The notes under the pieces: model-generated
The model's input: the letters and a program-made list of their open reading frames with translations, nothing else
Databases searched by the model: none
Told to the model about the DNA's origin: nothing
Made by a program: the position numbers and the translations under genes
Origin: Bacteroidales bacterium
Lineage (GTDB): Bacteria > Bacteroidota > Bacteroidia > Bacteroidales > JAADGE01
Assembly (NCBI GenBank): GCA_024762915.1
Contig: JANTGL010000082.1
Coordinates: forward strand, 1-9,834
Length of the DNA: 9,834 bases
Direction: 5' to 3'
Shown: piece by piece, positions 1-6,215 of the stretch
Layout: every line of letters begins with the position of its first letter
How positions within the stretch are numbered: the stretch's first letter is position 1

Positions 1-167
1 CATTTATCAGATAACTTAATATTTTTCAATCCTAAGTTTTCCATTTCTCTTTCCAATTCTTTTGCCAATTCAAATTGTTTAACCGTACTCGGATTGGTAT
101 CTGAATCAGGATCCGATTTTGTATCAAAACCAATATATTTTAAGAATTTATATTTTACACTTTTCAT
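1..167 (-). CDS. pepT: Peptidase T (tripeptide aminopeptidase), N-terminal part
   Basis: This is the first 55 codons of a gene that runs off the left edge. Peptidase T is a cytoplasmic zinc metallopeptidase of the M20 family that removes the N-terminal residue of tripeptides. The visible part reads MKSVKYKFLKYIGFDTKSD and, further on, PSTVKQFELAKELEREME and NLGLKNIKLSDK. This matches the PepT opening of a short helix, an (F/L)DT(Q/K)S turn, a PST motif and the EL-E-GL helix-turn. The zinc ligands lie beyond the edge and cannot be checked. The ATG at 165-167 overlaps the clpC stop codon as ATGA, so the two genes are very likely cotranscribed and translationally coupled. The A-rich end of clpC doubles as the leader of this start. 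The family assignment rests on the N-terminus only; another M20 di- or tripeptidase is the main alternative. Confidence 0.85.
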   Translation of the reverse strand, partial: MKSVKYKFLKYIGFDTKSDPDSDTNPSTVKQFELAKELEREMENLGLKNIKLSDK

Positions 168-2710
168 TTTTTCTTTTTCTTTTTGTTGTTAACGATTTCA
201 ATTTTAATTGATTTTTCGTTTTTATTTTCTTTATCTTTTTCAATACCTACTTTAATTTCATCACCTTCGGAAATTGATGCCTCAATAATAACTTCCGCCA
301 TTTCATTTTCAACATATTTTTGAATGGCTCTTTTTAAGGGGCGTGCTCCGTATTTTACATCCAAACCTTTTTCGGCAATAAATTCTTTTGCTTCGTTTGT
401 AATATTAAGTTTATATCCTAAATCTTCAACACGTTTATATAAACCGGAAAGTTCAATATCAATTATTTTGAAAATATGCTCTTTTTTCAGCGGATTAAAT
501 ATAATTACGTCATCGATTCTGTTTAGGAACTCGGGCGCAAATGTACGTTTTAAAGCTTTTGTAATAATTGATTTACTGTGATCGTCGTCTTCACTTGTGT
601 CAGCAAAACCGATACCTTTTCCGAAATCGGCTAAATTTCGAGCACCGACATTGGATGTCATGATAATTACCGTATTTTTGAAATCAACACGTCTTCCGAG
701 ACTGTCGGTTAATTGTCCGTCATCAAAAACTTGCAATAACAGATGGAATATATCCGGATGTGCTTTTTCAATTTCATCAAATAAAATGACCGAATAGGGT
801 TTGCGGCGTACTTTCTCAGTCAATTGACCGCCTTCTTCGTGACCGACATATCCCGGAGGTGAACCGATTAATCTTGAAACGGAGAATTTTTCCATATATT
901 CACTCATATCAATTCTGATTAGTGCTTCTTCCGTATCAAAGAGATATTCGGTCAATTTTTTTGCAAGATGTGTTTTTCCGACACCCGTAGGACCAAGAAA
1001 AATAAATGTACCGATGGGCTTATTCGGGTCTTTTAATCCTGCTCGGTTGCGTTGAATGGCTTTAACAATTTTTGTGACAGCAGGATCTTGTCCGACAACT
1101 TTTTCCTTTAATTGAGCTTTCATCTCAAGTAAACGAACACTTTCAGCTTTAGCAATTCGGGTAGCCGGAATCCCTGTCATCATGGCAACCACTTTTTCAA
1201 CATCCGATTGTTGTACGATTTCGCGATGTTGAGAAAGATTATTTGTCCATCTTTCTTTGGCTTTTTCAAGGTCGGTTTCGAGTTGCCGTTCTTTGTCTCT
1301 TAAATTAGCTGCAGCTTCAAATTCCTGATTATCTATAGCTTTTTGTTTTTCAGTAACCAAAGATTTGATTTCCTCTTCAATTTTTGCAATGTCTTCGGGT
1401 ACTTTTAAATTCATGATGTGAACTCGTGAGCCGGTTTCATCCAAAGCATCAATGGCTTTATCAGGAAGATGCCGATCGCTGATATAGCGTTCAGTTAATT
1501 TAACACAAGAATCTAAAGCATCATCCGTGTAACTTACATTATGGTGATCTTCATATCGGTCTTTAATATTTTCGAGAATTTCACGCGTTTCTTCAGTAGT
1601 TGTGGGGTCAACCATGACTTTTTGGAAACGTCTTTCCAAAGCACCGTCTTTTTCAATGTATTGGCGGTATTCATTAAGTGTTGTTGCTCCGATTGTTTGA
1701 ATTTCGCCTCTTGCAAGAGCCGGTTTTAACATATTTGAAGCATCAAGCGATCCGCTGGCTCCTCCGGCACCGATGATGGTATGAATTTCATCAATAAAAA
1801 GAATCACATCCGAATTATCCTGCAGTTCGTTTAAAATCGATTTCATGCGTTCTTCAAATTGGCCTCTGTATTTTGTTCCGGCTACAACGGAAGCCATATC
1901 CAATGTTACAATTCGTTTATTAAACAGTACTCTGGAAACATTATTTTCGGTAATCCTGATAGCTAAACCTTCAACAATAGCAGATTTACCGACACCCGGT
2001 TCACCTATTAATACCGGATTATTCTTTTTTCTTCGACTTAAGATTTGAACCAATCGCTCGATTTCTGTTTCCCGTCCTACGATGGGATCCAGTTTGTTTT
2101 CTGCGGCTGCTTTTGTTAAATCGACACCGAAATTATCCAAAACAGGTGTATCACTGTCAGATTTTTGGGCACGTTTCCCCTTTTTTTTGCGAAATGAATC
2201 ATCTTCATATTCATCTTCAAAATCGTCATCATCTTCATCCGGAATATCAGGTCCGTCAGCTTCATTAATGAATGTATTTATTAAAATATCTTTTACTTTA
2301 TCATAGTTTAATTCATTATCTTTTAAAATCTGATAAATGATACCGCTTTGGCTTTCTTCTTCTTTAAGAATTGCAAGTACCAGATGATCGGGTGTTGCTA
2401 ATTTATCGTTAAAATCTTTTGTTTCAAAAAAAACAAGTTTTAATGTTCTTGCCGAAGATTTAAGCAGGGGAAGTTCTTCTGTTTTAGGATCCAGTGAACC
2501 GTCGTTGTCTTTAATTCTGTTTTCGATTGATTTTTTGATTAAATTCAAATCGATATTATGATTCACTAATATTTGTAAAATGTTTGCAGAACCTTCTCTT
2601 AATACACCCAAAAAAAGATGTTCGTTGCTTATGTAATCATTTCCCAGTCTGACAGCTTCTTCCCGGCTGAAAGACAAGACTTTTTTTAATTGTTTGGAAT
2701 ATTTATTCAT
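164..2710 (-). CDS. clpC: ClpC-type AAA+ unfoldase, ATP-binding subunit of Clp protease
   Basis: This is a hexameric cytoplasmic unfoldase that threads substrates into the ClpP chamber. The 848-residue length is normal for Bacteroidota ClpC. Order of parts: a double Clp N-domain (about 3-145); a very acidic linker (152-171); the first AAA+ ring with Walker A GEPGVGKS (236-243), Walker B VILFIDE (302-308) and an arginine finger in LERRF (358-362); a UVR-type coiled segment (about 444-480) in the middle domain; and the second AAA+ ring with Walker A GPTGVGKT (573-580) and Walker B VILFDE (641-646). An IGF tripeptide at 700-702 sits where the ClpP-docking loop is expected, which marks it as a protease partner rather than a ClpB disaggregase. 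The UVR segment and the shorter middle domain also argue against ClpB. The protein ends in six lysines, encoded by the A-rich tract that leads into pepT. The ATG is preceded by its own TAnnTTTG promoter box. Confidence 0.95.
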   Translation of the reverse strand: MNKYSKQLKKVLSFSREEAVRLGNDYISNEHLFLGVLREGSANILQILVNHNIDLNLIKKSIENRIKDNDGSLDPKTEELPLLKSSARTLKLVFFETKDFNDKLATPDHLVLAILKEEESQSGIIYQILKDNELNYDKVKDILINTFINEADGPDIPDEDDDDFEDEYEDDSFRKKKGKRAQKSDSDTPVLDNFGVDLTKAAAENKLDPIVGRETEIERLVQILSRRKKNNPVLIGEPGVGKSAIVEGLAIRITENNVSRVLFNKRIVTLDMASVVAGTKYRGQFEERMKSILNELQDNSDVILFIDEIHTIIGAGGASGSLDASNMLKPALARGEIQTIGATTLNEYRQYIEKDGALERRFQKVMVDPTTTEETREILENIKDRYEDHHNVSYTDDALDSCVKLTERYISDRHLPDKAIDALDETGSRVHIMNLKVPEDIAKIEEEIKSLVTEKQKAIDNQEFEAAANLRDKERQLETDLEKAKERWTNNLSQHREIVQQSDVEKVVAMMTGIPATRIAKAESVRLLEMKAQLKEKVVGQDPAVTKIVKAIQRNRAGLKDPNKPIGTFIFLGPTGVGKTHLAKKLTEYLFDTEEALIRIDMSEYMEKFSVSRLIGSPPGYVGHEEGGQLTEKVRRKPYSVILFDEIEKAHPDIFHLLLQVFDDGQLTDSLGRRVDFKNTVIIMTSNVGARNLADFGKGIGFADTSEDDDHSKSIITKALKRTFAPEFLNRIDDVIIFNPLKKEHIFKIIDIELSGLYKRVEDLGYKLNITNEAKEFIAEKGLDVKYGARPLKRAIQKYVENEMAEVIIEASISEGDEIKVGIEKDKENKNEKSIKIEIVNNKKKKKK

Positions 2711-2739
2711 AATTTTTATGTCATTGTTTTAAGAACCTA

Positions 2740-2747
2740 CAAATTTA
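2740..2747 (-). promoter_or_regulatory. Bacteroidota-type -7 promoter element of clpC
   Basis: The minus strand reads TAAATTTG, an exact match to TAnnTTTG, 29 bases upstream of the clpC ATG. Transcription would start near 2733-2735 and give a leader of about 25 bases. I see no clear TTTG -33 element at the usual distance, only a TTTA near 2763-2766. This box would let clpC-pepT be transcribed independently of the upstream DUF5606 gene. Confidence 0.5.
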
Positions 2748-2780
2748 TAAATTCTATTTTAGTTTAAATGATTTTTACGG

Positions 2781-2795
2781 ATTGTTTTTAACAAT
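2781..2795. repeat. Short palindrome upstream of clpC
   Basis: ATTGTT and AACAAT form 6-base arms around a TTT centre. The palindrome lies directly next to the larger hairpin at 2796-2832 and about 34 bases upstream of the clpC -7 box. It could be an operator for clpC or simply the tail of the terminator region. AT-rich DNA makes such palindromes fairly common, so this is a weak call. Confidence 0.3.
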
Positions 2796-2832
2796 AATTA
2801 AGCGATTATCTGAATGAGATAATCGCTTAATT
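2796..2832 (-). terminator. Perfect 15-bp hairpin after the DUF5606 gene
   Basis: Arms at 2796-2810 and 2818-2832 are perfectly complementary over 15 base pairs (core GCGATTATC and GATAATCGC), with a 7-base loop. The hairpin starts 23 bases after the DUF5606 stop codon, a normal terminator position. On the minus strand it is followed by AT-rich DNA but not by a clean T-run. It may therefore be an imperfect terminator, a transcript-stabilising hairpin, or both. It separates the DUF5606 unit from the clpC promoter. Confidence 0.55.
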
Positions 2833-2855
2833 GCAATGAGTTGAATAAAAATTTT

Positions 2856-3302
2856 TTATTCTTCCGTTTTATTAACTTCTATTTTATCTTCAGTTTCTTC
2901 AGATTTATCGTCTGTTTCATTAAATTCCATGATTTCGGCATCAACCAATAAATTATACCATTTAATCATTTTTTTAATATCTGAAACATATACTCTGTCT
3001 TCATCATATTCAGGAACAGCTTCTTTAAAAAAAGCTTTTAATTCTTTTCCGGAAGCATTATGACTGATCGCTTTTTTACCGTCTTCTTTTTCAAAAAATT
3101 TTTTGAAAATATCTTCCAGTTTAATGTCATCACCTGTTGTAAAAACTGATATGTCATTTAATGAACTCATTTGTTCGGTAATAAAAGCACTGGAACGTTT
3201 TCCGTCTTCTAATGATTCAACAACAGCACTGTTTTTAGATTGTGCAATGTGTTTGTATAAACCCGGTCTTCCTGAAATTGATAAAATTTTACTTAAATCC
3301 AT
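2856..3302 (-). CDS. DUF5606 domain protein, function unknown
   Basis: This is a 148-residue protein beginning MDLSKILSISGRPGLYKHIA, which I recognise as the conserved opening of the Bacteroidota DUF5606 family. Other typical stretches are VESLEDGKR, FTTGDDIKLEDIFKKFFEKE and YDEDRVYVSDIKKMIKWYNLL. The last 20 or so residues are acidic and low in complexity, probably disordered. There is no signal peptide or membrane segment, so it is presumably cytoplasmic. No catalytic motif is visible and I assign no function. The frame stays open upstream to a TTG at 3345-3347, but I chose the ATG at 3300-3302. Family members start with this MDLSKILSI, and the extra 15 codons contain a perfect promoter. 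It lies downstream of coaE and upstream of clpC on the same strand. Confidence 0.88.
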   Translation of the reverse strand: MDLSKILSISGRPGLYKHIAQSKNSAVVESLEDGKRSSAFITEQMSSLNDISVFTTGDDIKLEDIFKKFFEKEDGKKAISHNASGKELKAFFKEAVPEYDEDRVYVSDIKKMIKWYNLLVDAEIMEFNETDDKSEETEDKIEVNKTEE

Positions 3303-3319
3303 AGTTTTTTTAATTTGTG

Positions 3320-3348
3320 CAAAAGTAAACGGAATTTCTATTTTCAAA
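3320..3348 (-). promoter_or_regulatory. Bacteroidota-type promoter (-33 and -7) of the DUF5606 gene
   Basis: On the minus strand TTTG (3345-3348) is followed after 17 bases by TACTTTTG (3320-3327), an exact TAnnTTTG. This is the best two-part promoter in the window. It lies 17 bases upstream of the ATG at 3302 and predicts a very short leader of about 10-12 A-rich bases. It gives the DUF5606 gene expression independent of coaE, whose stop codon is 38 bases upstream of the -33 element. Confidence 0.65.
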
Positions 3349-3386
3349 AATTTTAGTTTATAAATAACGTGTAAATTCTTATTTTG

Positions 3387-3983
3387 TTACTTAATGTTAA
3401 AGGTTTTTAACAGATTTTGATGAATTGACAGTATTTGCGGTGTGATAAGTTCCTTATTAACATTATTTATCACATAATCGGAATTATTAATTTTTAAGCT
3501 GTCATCTGATTGATTATTAATCCGATTCATTATTTCTTCTTTCGTTGCATTGTCACGTTTAATCAGTCGTTCTATTCTTAAAGATAAAGGTGCCGTTACC
3601 GTAATAATTTTATCAACATCATTGTAGATACCGCTTTCAAAAAGAATTGCCGTTTCTTTTATCAGATAAGGTGAGTCTTGTTTCTCGCACCAATTTTTAA
3701 AATGCTTTTTGACGGCAGGATGCACAATGGAATTTACGGTATTTAATTTATCTTTATTATTGAAAATCAAGTCGGCCAATTTTTTACGGTTCAATTTATT
3801 TTCATTGTCATAAATATCGTAACCGAAAATCATTTTTAATTTATTGATAATATCCGAATCATTATTCATTAATAATTTTGCTTCAGTATCAGAATTATAT
3901 ACGGCAATTCCCAAGTTCTCAAGAACTTTTGAAACAACGGTTTTTCCGCTTCCTATTCCTCCTGTGAGTCCGACTGTATACAT
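3387..3983 (-). CDS. coaE: Dephospho-CoA kinase
   Basis: This enzyme catalyses the last step of coenzyme A synthesis, phosphorylating the 3'-hydroxyl of the dephospho-CoA ribose with ATP, in the cytoplasm. The 198-residue length is normal. The P-loop GGIGSGKT is at 8-15. The segment VYNSDTEAK (28-36) aligns with the family's VIDAD-x-x-AR, with Asp32 at the catalytic aspartate position. IVHPAV (86-91), AILFESG (112-118) and the lid segment RLIKRDNATKEEIMNRI (139-155) are all typical, as is SDYVINN (168-174) near the end. The ATG at 3981-3983 places the P-loop at the correct distance from the N-terminus. It follows the nucleoside kinase gene after 24 bases, so the two are probably cotranscribed. 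I see no promoter of its own. Confidence 0.95.
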   Translation of the reverse strand: MYTVGLTGGIGSGKTVVSKVLENLGIAVYNSDTEAKLLMNNDSDIINKLKMIFGYDIYDNENKLNRKKLADLIFNNKDKLNTVNSIVHPAVKKHFKNWCEKQDSPYLIKETAILFESGIYNDVDKIITVTAPLSLRIERLIKRDNATKEEIMNRINNQSDDSLKINNSDYVINNVNKELITPQILSIHQNLLKTFNIK

Positions 3984-4007
3984 TGTATAATATTAAATAT
4001 AAAAATC

Positions 4008-5666
4008 TTAATAATGAAAGGAGCTGTCTCCTAAAAATTCTCTTAAAATTGATGTCGGCGGTATTTCATCTTCGTCATTTAAATCTTTAAAATAAGATAA
4101 AAATTTCAATATTCGTCGTGCTTCAGCAAATTCTTTTTCTGATTGACAGATATTTTTCAACAAGGGTTCCGCATATTTTTTTAATAAAGCCAATTCGTAC
4201 AGTAAAGCAGAATTAAACATAATATCGGCATGTTCCTGAAACGGAAAAATATTCTTTTCTTCACCTCTTCTTACACTCGGCCATCTTTTTAAGGTATCAA
4301 ATGCACTGTATCCGCGGTATTTATAATCCCGTATCATTCTGCGTAACAGTCGATTATCCGTAGTCGGTATTCTGTTATGTCCGTCAATTCCGATTTGAGT
4401 TAGTGCAGATATATAAATCTTATATTTTATTTTTGAATCAATATGTTTGGTCAATTTCGGGTTTAAAGCATGTATCCCTTCTGCAATTATAATTGTATCA
4501 TGATTTGCAGAAATTTTGGTACCGTCAAAAAAACGTTTTCCTTCTTCAAAACTGAATTTTGGAATTTCAATTGTTTTGCCGGCTTGTAAACCATTCATAT
4601 TCTGAGTAAATGTTTCAATATCAATGGCATCTATTGTTTCAAAATCATATTCTCCGTTTTCGTCAAGCGGAGTATCTTCTCGATTTACAAAATAATTATC
4701 TAATGAAATTTGAACCGGTTTTAAACCTGCTACAATTAATTGTACGGCAAGTCGTTTTGAAAAAGTTGTTTTTCCCGAAGAAGACGGACCTGCAATTAAA
4801 ATTAATTTAATTGTTTCTTTATCTTTAATTATATCAGCAATTTCAGCAATTTTTTTCTCATGCAAAGCTTCTGAAATTTTTATTAATTCTCCTCCGTAAC
4901 CGTTATTTATTCTGTCATTTAACCTTCCGACATTTGCAGAATTCAATGCTTTTACCCACTGTTTGTGTTCATCCAAAATATCAAACATCTTTTTTTGTTT
5001 AACAAAAGGGACGAGTTTTTTCGGATCGGAACGTTTCGGAATTTGCAGCAGCATTCCGTCATATAAAGGAATTAAGTTAAAATTGATTAAATAACCGGTT
5101 GAAGGGACCAAATATCCGTAAAAATAATCAAGCATATTATCAAGTCGGAAAATTGAGGTATAAAGTGCAGGACTTTGCTTGAATAAATTAGCTTTTTCAG
5201 GTAAATTATTAGTTTCAAATATTTTTATGGCTTCAGAATTCAAGATATCTATTCTGATAAAAGGATAGTTTGCTTTGATAATTTTTTGCATTTGCAATTT
5301 AATATCTTCGATCAAGGGGATATTTTTAGTTAAATCCATATTCTTTATTTCGCAAAAATATCCTCCTGAAACGGTATGTTCTATCATTAAATCAGCCTCA
5401 GGCATAAGATCTTTAACCGCTTTCATCAAAACAAAATACAAAGAACGAAAATACATTCGCATTCCGTCATCATGAGTAATATCAATAAATTCGACTTGAT
5501 GCGGTTTTACAATTCTAAAAGCCAATTCTTGGACTTCATTGTCAACTAATGCTCCGACAACGGGATATTTTAAATCGGGTTCTGTTTCTTCTAAAATATC
5601 TGATAATGGTGTTCCGAAAGGAAACTGAAGCACTTGATCCGTAGAAATACACTTTATTTTTAGCAT
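4008..5666 (-). CDS. Nucleoside (uridine-type) kinase with ThrRS-like TGS and editing-domain-like N-terminus
   Basis: This is a 552-residue two-part protein. Residues 1-60 resemble a TGS domain. Residues about 63-150 resemble the threonyl-tRNA synthetase editing domain, including DDGMRMYFRS, KDLMPEADLMIEHTVSGGYF and NSEAIKIFE. The histidines of the HxxxH site are replaced by Arg74 and Phe78, and the later His by Ser144, so zinc binding or editing is not expected. The C-terminal part (about 285-500) is a uridine kinase/phosphoribulokinase-type P-loop kinase: GPSSSGKT at 293-300, SLDNYFVNRED at 321-331, IIAEGIHALNP at 393-403, and a basic lid around RRMIRDYKYRGYSAFDTLKRW-type residues (442-462). 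There is no aminoacylation core. The ATG at 5664-5666 starts the TGS domain at its first strand. The only upstream box is TAATCTTG (5688-5695), one mismatch from TAnnTTTG. The real substrate is not known from sequence. Confidence 0.88.
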   Translation of the reverse strand: MLKIKCISTDQVLQFPFGTPLSDILEETEPDLKYPVVGALVDNEVQELAFRIVKPHQVEFIDITHDDGMRMYFRSLYFVLMKAVKDLMPEADLMIEHTVSGGYFCEIKNMDLTKNIPLIEDIKLQMQKIIKANYPFIRIDILNSEAIKIFETNNLPEKANLFKQSPALYTSIFRLDNMLDYFYGYLVPSTGYLINFNLIPLYDGMLLQIPKRSDPKKLVPFVKQKKMFDILDEHKQWVKALNSANVGRLNDRINNGYGGELIKISEALHEKKIAEIADIIKDKETIKLILIAGPSSSGKTTFSKRLAVQLIVAGLKPVQISLDNYFVNREDTPLDENGEYDFETIDAIDIETFTQNMNGLQAGKTIEIPKFSFEEGKRFFDGTKISANHDTIIIAEGIHALNPKLTKHIDSKIKYKIYISALTQIGIDGHNRIPTTDNRLLRRMIRDYKYRGYSAFDTLKRWPSVRRGEEKNIFPFQEHADIMFNSALLYELALLKKYAEPLLKNICQSEKEFAEARRILKFLSYFKDLNDEDEIPPTSILREFLGDSSFHY

Positions 5667-5746
5667 CCTTATAATTTTTGTTTCTTACAAGATTACATAT
5701 TTATATTTTTTTGTAAAAATTTATTTTTCTGAAAATATATTCTTTC

Positions 5747-5754
5747 TATTTTTG
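5747..5754 (+). promoter_or_regulatory. Bacteroidota-type -7 promoter element of the thioredoxin-like gene
   Basis: TATTTTTG matches TAnnTTTG exactly, 49 bases upstream of the ATG at 5804. Transcription would start near 5760, leaving a leader of about 44 bases rich in A just before the start codon. No clear TTTG -33 element is seen at 17-21 bases. The region 5667-5803 is divergent between this gene and the nucleoside kinase and holds nothing else I can support. Confidence 0.5.
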
Positions 5755-5803
5755 CATGAAATTATCCGGATATTTTAATTATTAATTTTACAAACAAAAA
5801 AAA

Positions 5804-6148
5804 ATGACATTAGATACTAATTTAGAGCATATAACAAGTGAAGCTCAATATCATGAAATAATAAATAACAACGAAAATGTAATGATATGTTGCGGAAGAA
5901 TGGGGCCGATGTGTGTGCCGGTTTATGCCGATATGGAAGATATAAGAAACGAGTATTCGCACATAAAGTTTTATGATATGCTTTTTGATATTCCTGATGC
6001 TCATGTAATCAGAAATTTACCTGAATGTAGAGGATTTATGGGACTTCCGTTCACGGTTTACTATAAAAACGGAAAAGTGGTTAAGGCTACGAGCAGCATT
6101 CAAATGCGCGATCAAATTACGACAATTTTGGATGAACAGTTTTCATAA
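5804..6148 (+). CDS. Atypical thioredoxin-like protein lacking WCGPC
   Basis: This 114-residue protein has a thioredoxin fold by pattern: a helix (about 8-22), a central strand ENVMICC, a long helix VPVYADMEDIRNEY, the strand IKFYDMLFD, then GLPFTVYYKNGKVV (80-93) with the expected cis-proline (Pro82) and the KNGK turn. The active-site loop is not CxxC. It reads CCGRMGPMC, with Cys29, Cys30 and Cys37, and methionines flank a conserved-looking GP. A fourth cysteine, Cys75, sits in PECRGFMG just before the cis-proline. There is no signal peptide, so it should be cytoplasmic. The reductase gene follows directly on the same strand, so it is probably the natural partner. Redox chemistry could use a Cys30-Cys37 or Cys29-Cys37 pair, or Cys75. 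The fold and pairing are well supported; the exact chemistry is inference. Confidence 0.85.
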   Translation: MTLDTNLEHITSEAQYHEIINNNENVMICCGRMGPMCVPVYADMEDIRNEYSHIKFYDMLFDIPDAHVIRNLPECRGFMGLPFTVYYKNGKVVKATSSIQMRDQITTILDEQFS

Positions 6149-6167
6149 TAATTAATTCTAAGGATTT

Positions 6168-6200
6168 AAAGCATCTTGCAATTTGCAGGATGCTTTTTTT
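6168..6200 (+). terminator. Intrinsic terminator/attenuator between the thioredoxin-like gene and trxB
   Basis: Arms at 6168-6180 and 6184-6196 pair over 13 base pairs with one G-T wobble (core GCATCTTGC with GCAGGATGC) around a 3-base loop. The run of seven T (6194-6200) overlaps the last three pairs of the stem. It lies 20 bases after the thioredoxin-like stop and ends 15 bases before the trxB ATG. I find no separate promoter for trxB in the gap, so trxB probably depends on read-through, which would make the small thioredoxin more abundant than its reductase. Confidence 0.8.
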
Positions 6201-6215
6201 ACCGGAAATATAATC

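Noticed and set aside
1541..2306. Several plus-strand open frames of 60-75 codons
   Set aside because: All lie antisense to clpC, are rich in Ser, Phe and Leu as expected of shadows, and lack promoters or start context.
5688..5695. TAATCTTG as promoter box of the nucleoside kinase gene
   Set aside because: It has one mismatch in the TTTG core and no -33 partner; plausible but too weak in AT-rich DNA to list as a feature.
6183..6215. Upstream TTG start for trxB adding 11 residues
   Set aside because: The TTG lies in the loop of the terminator hairpin and the added residues come before the usual MEEYEVIILGGGPAG start.
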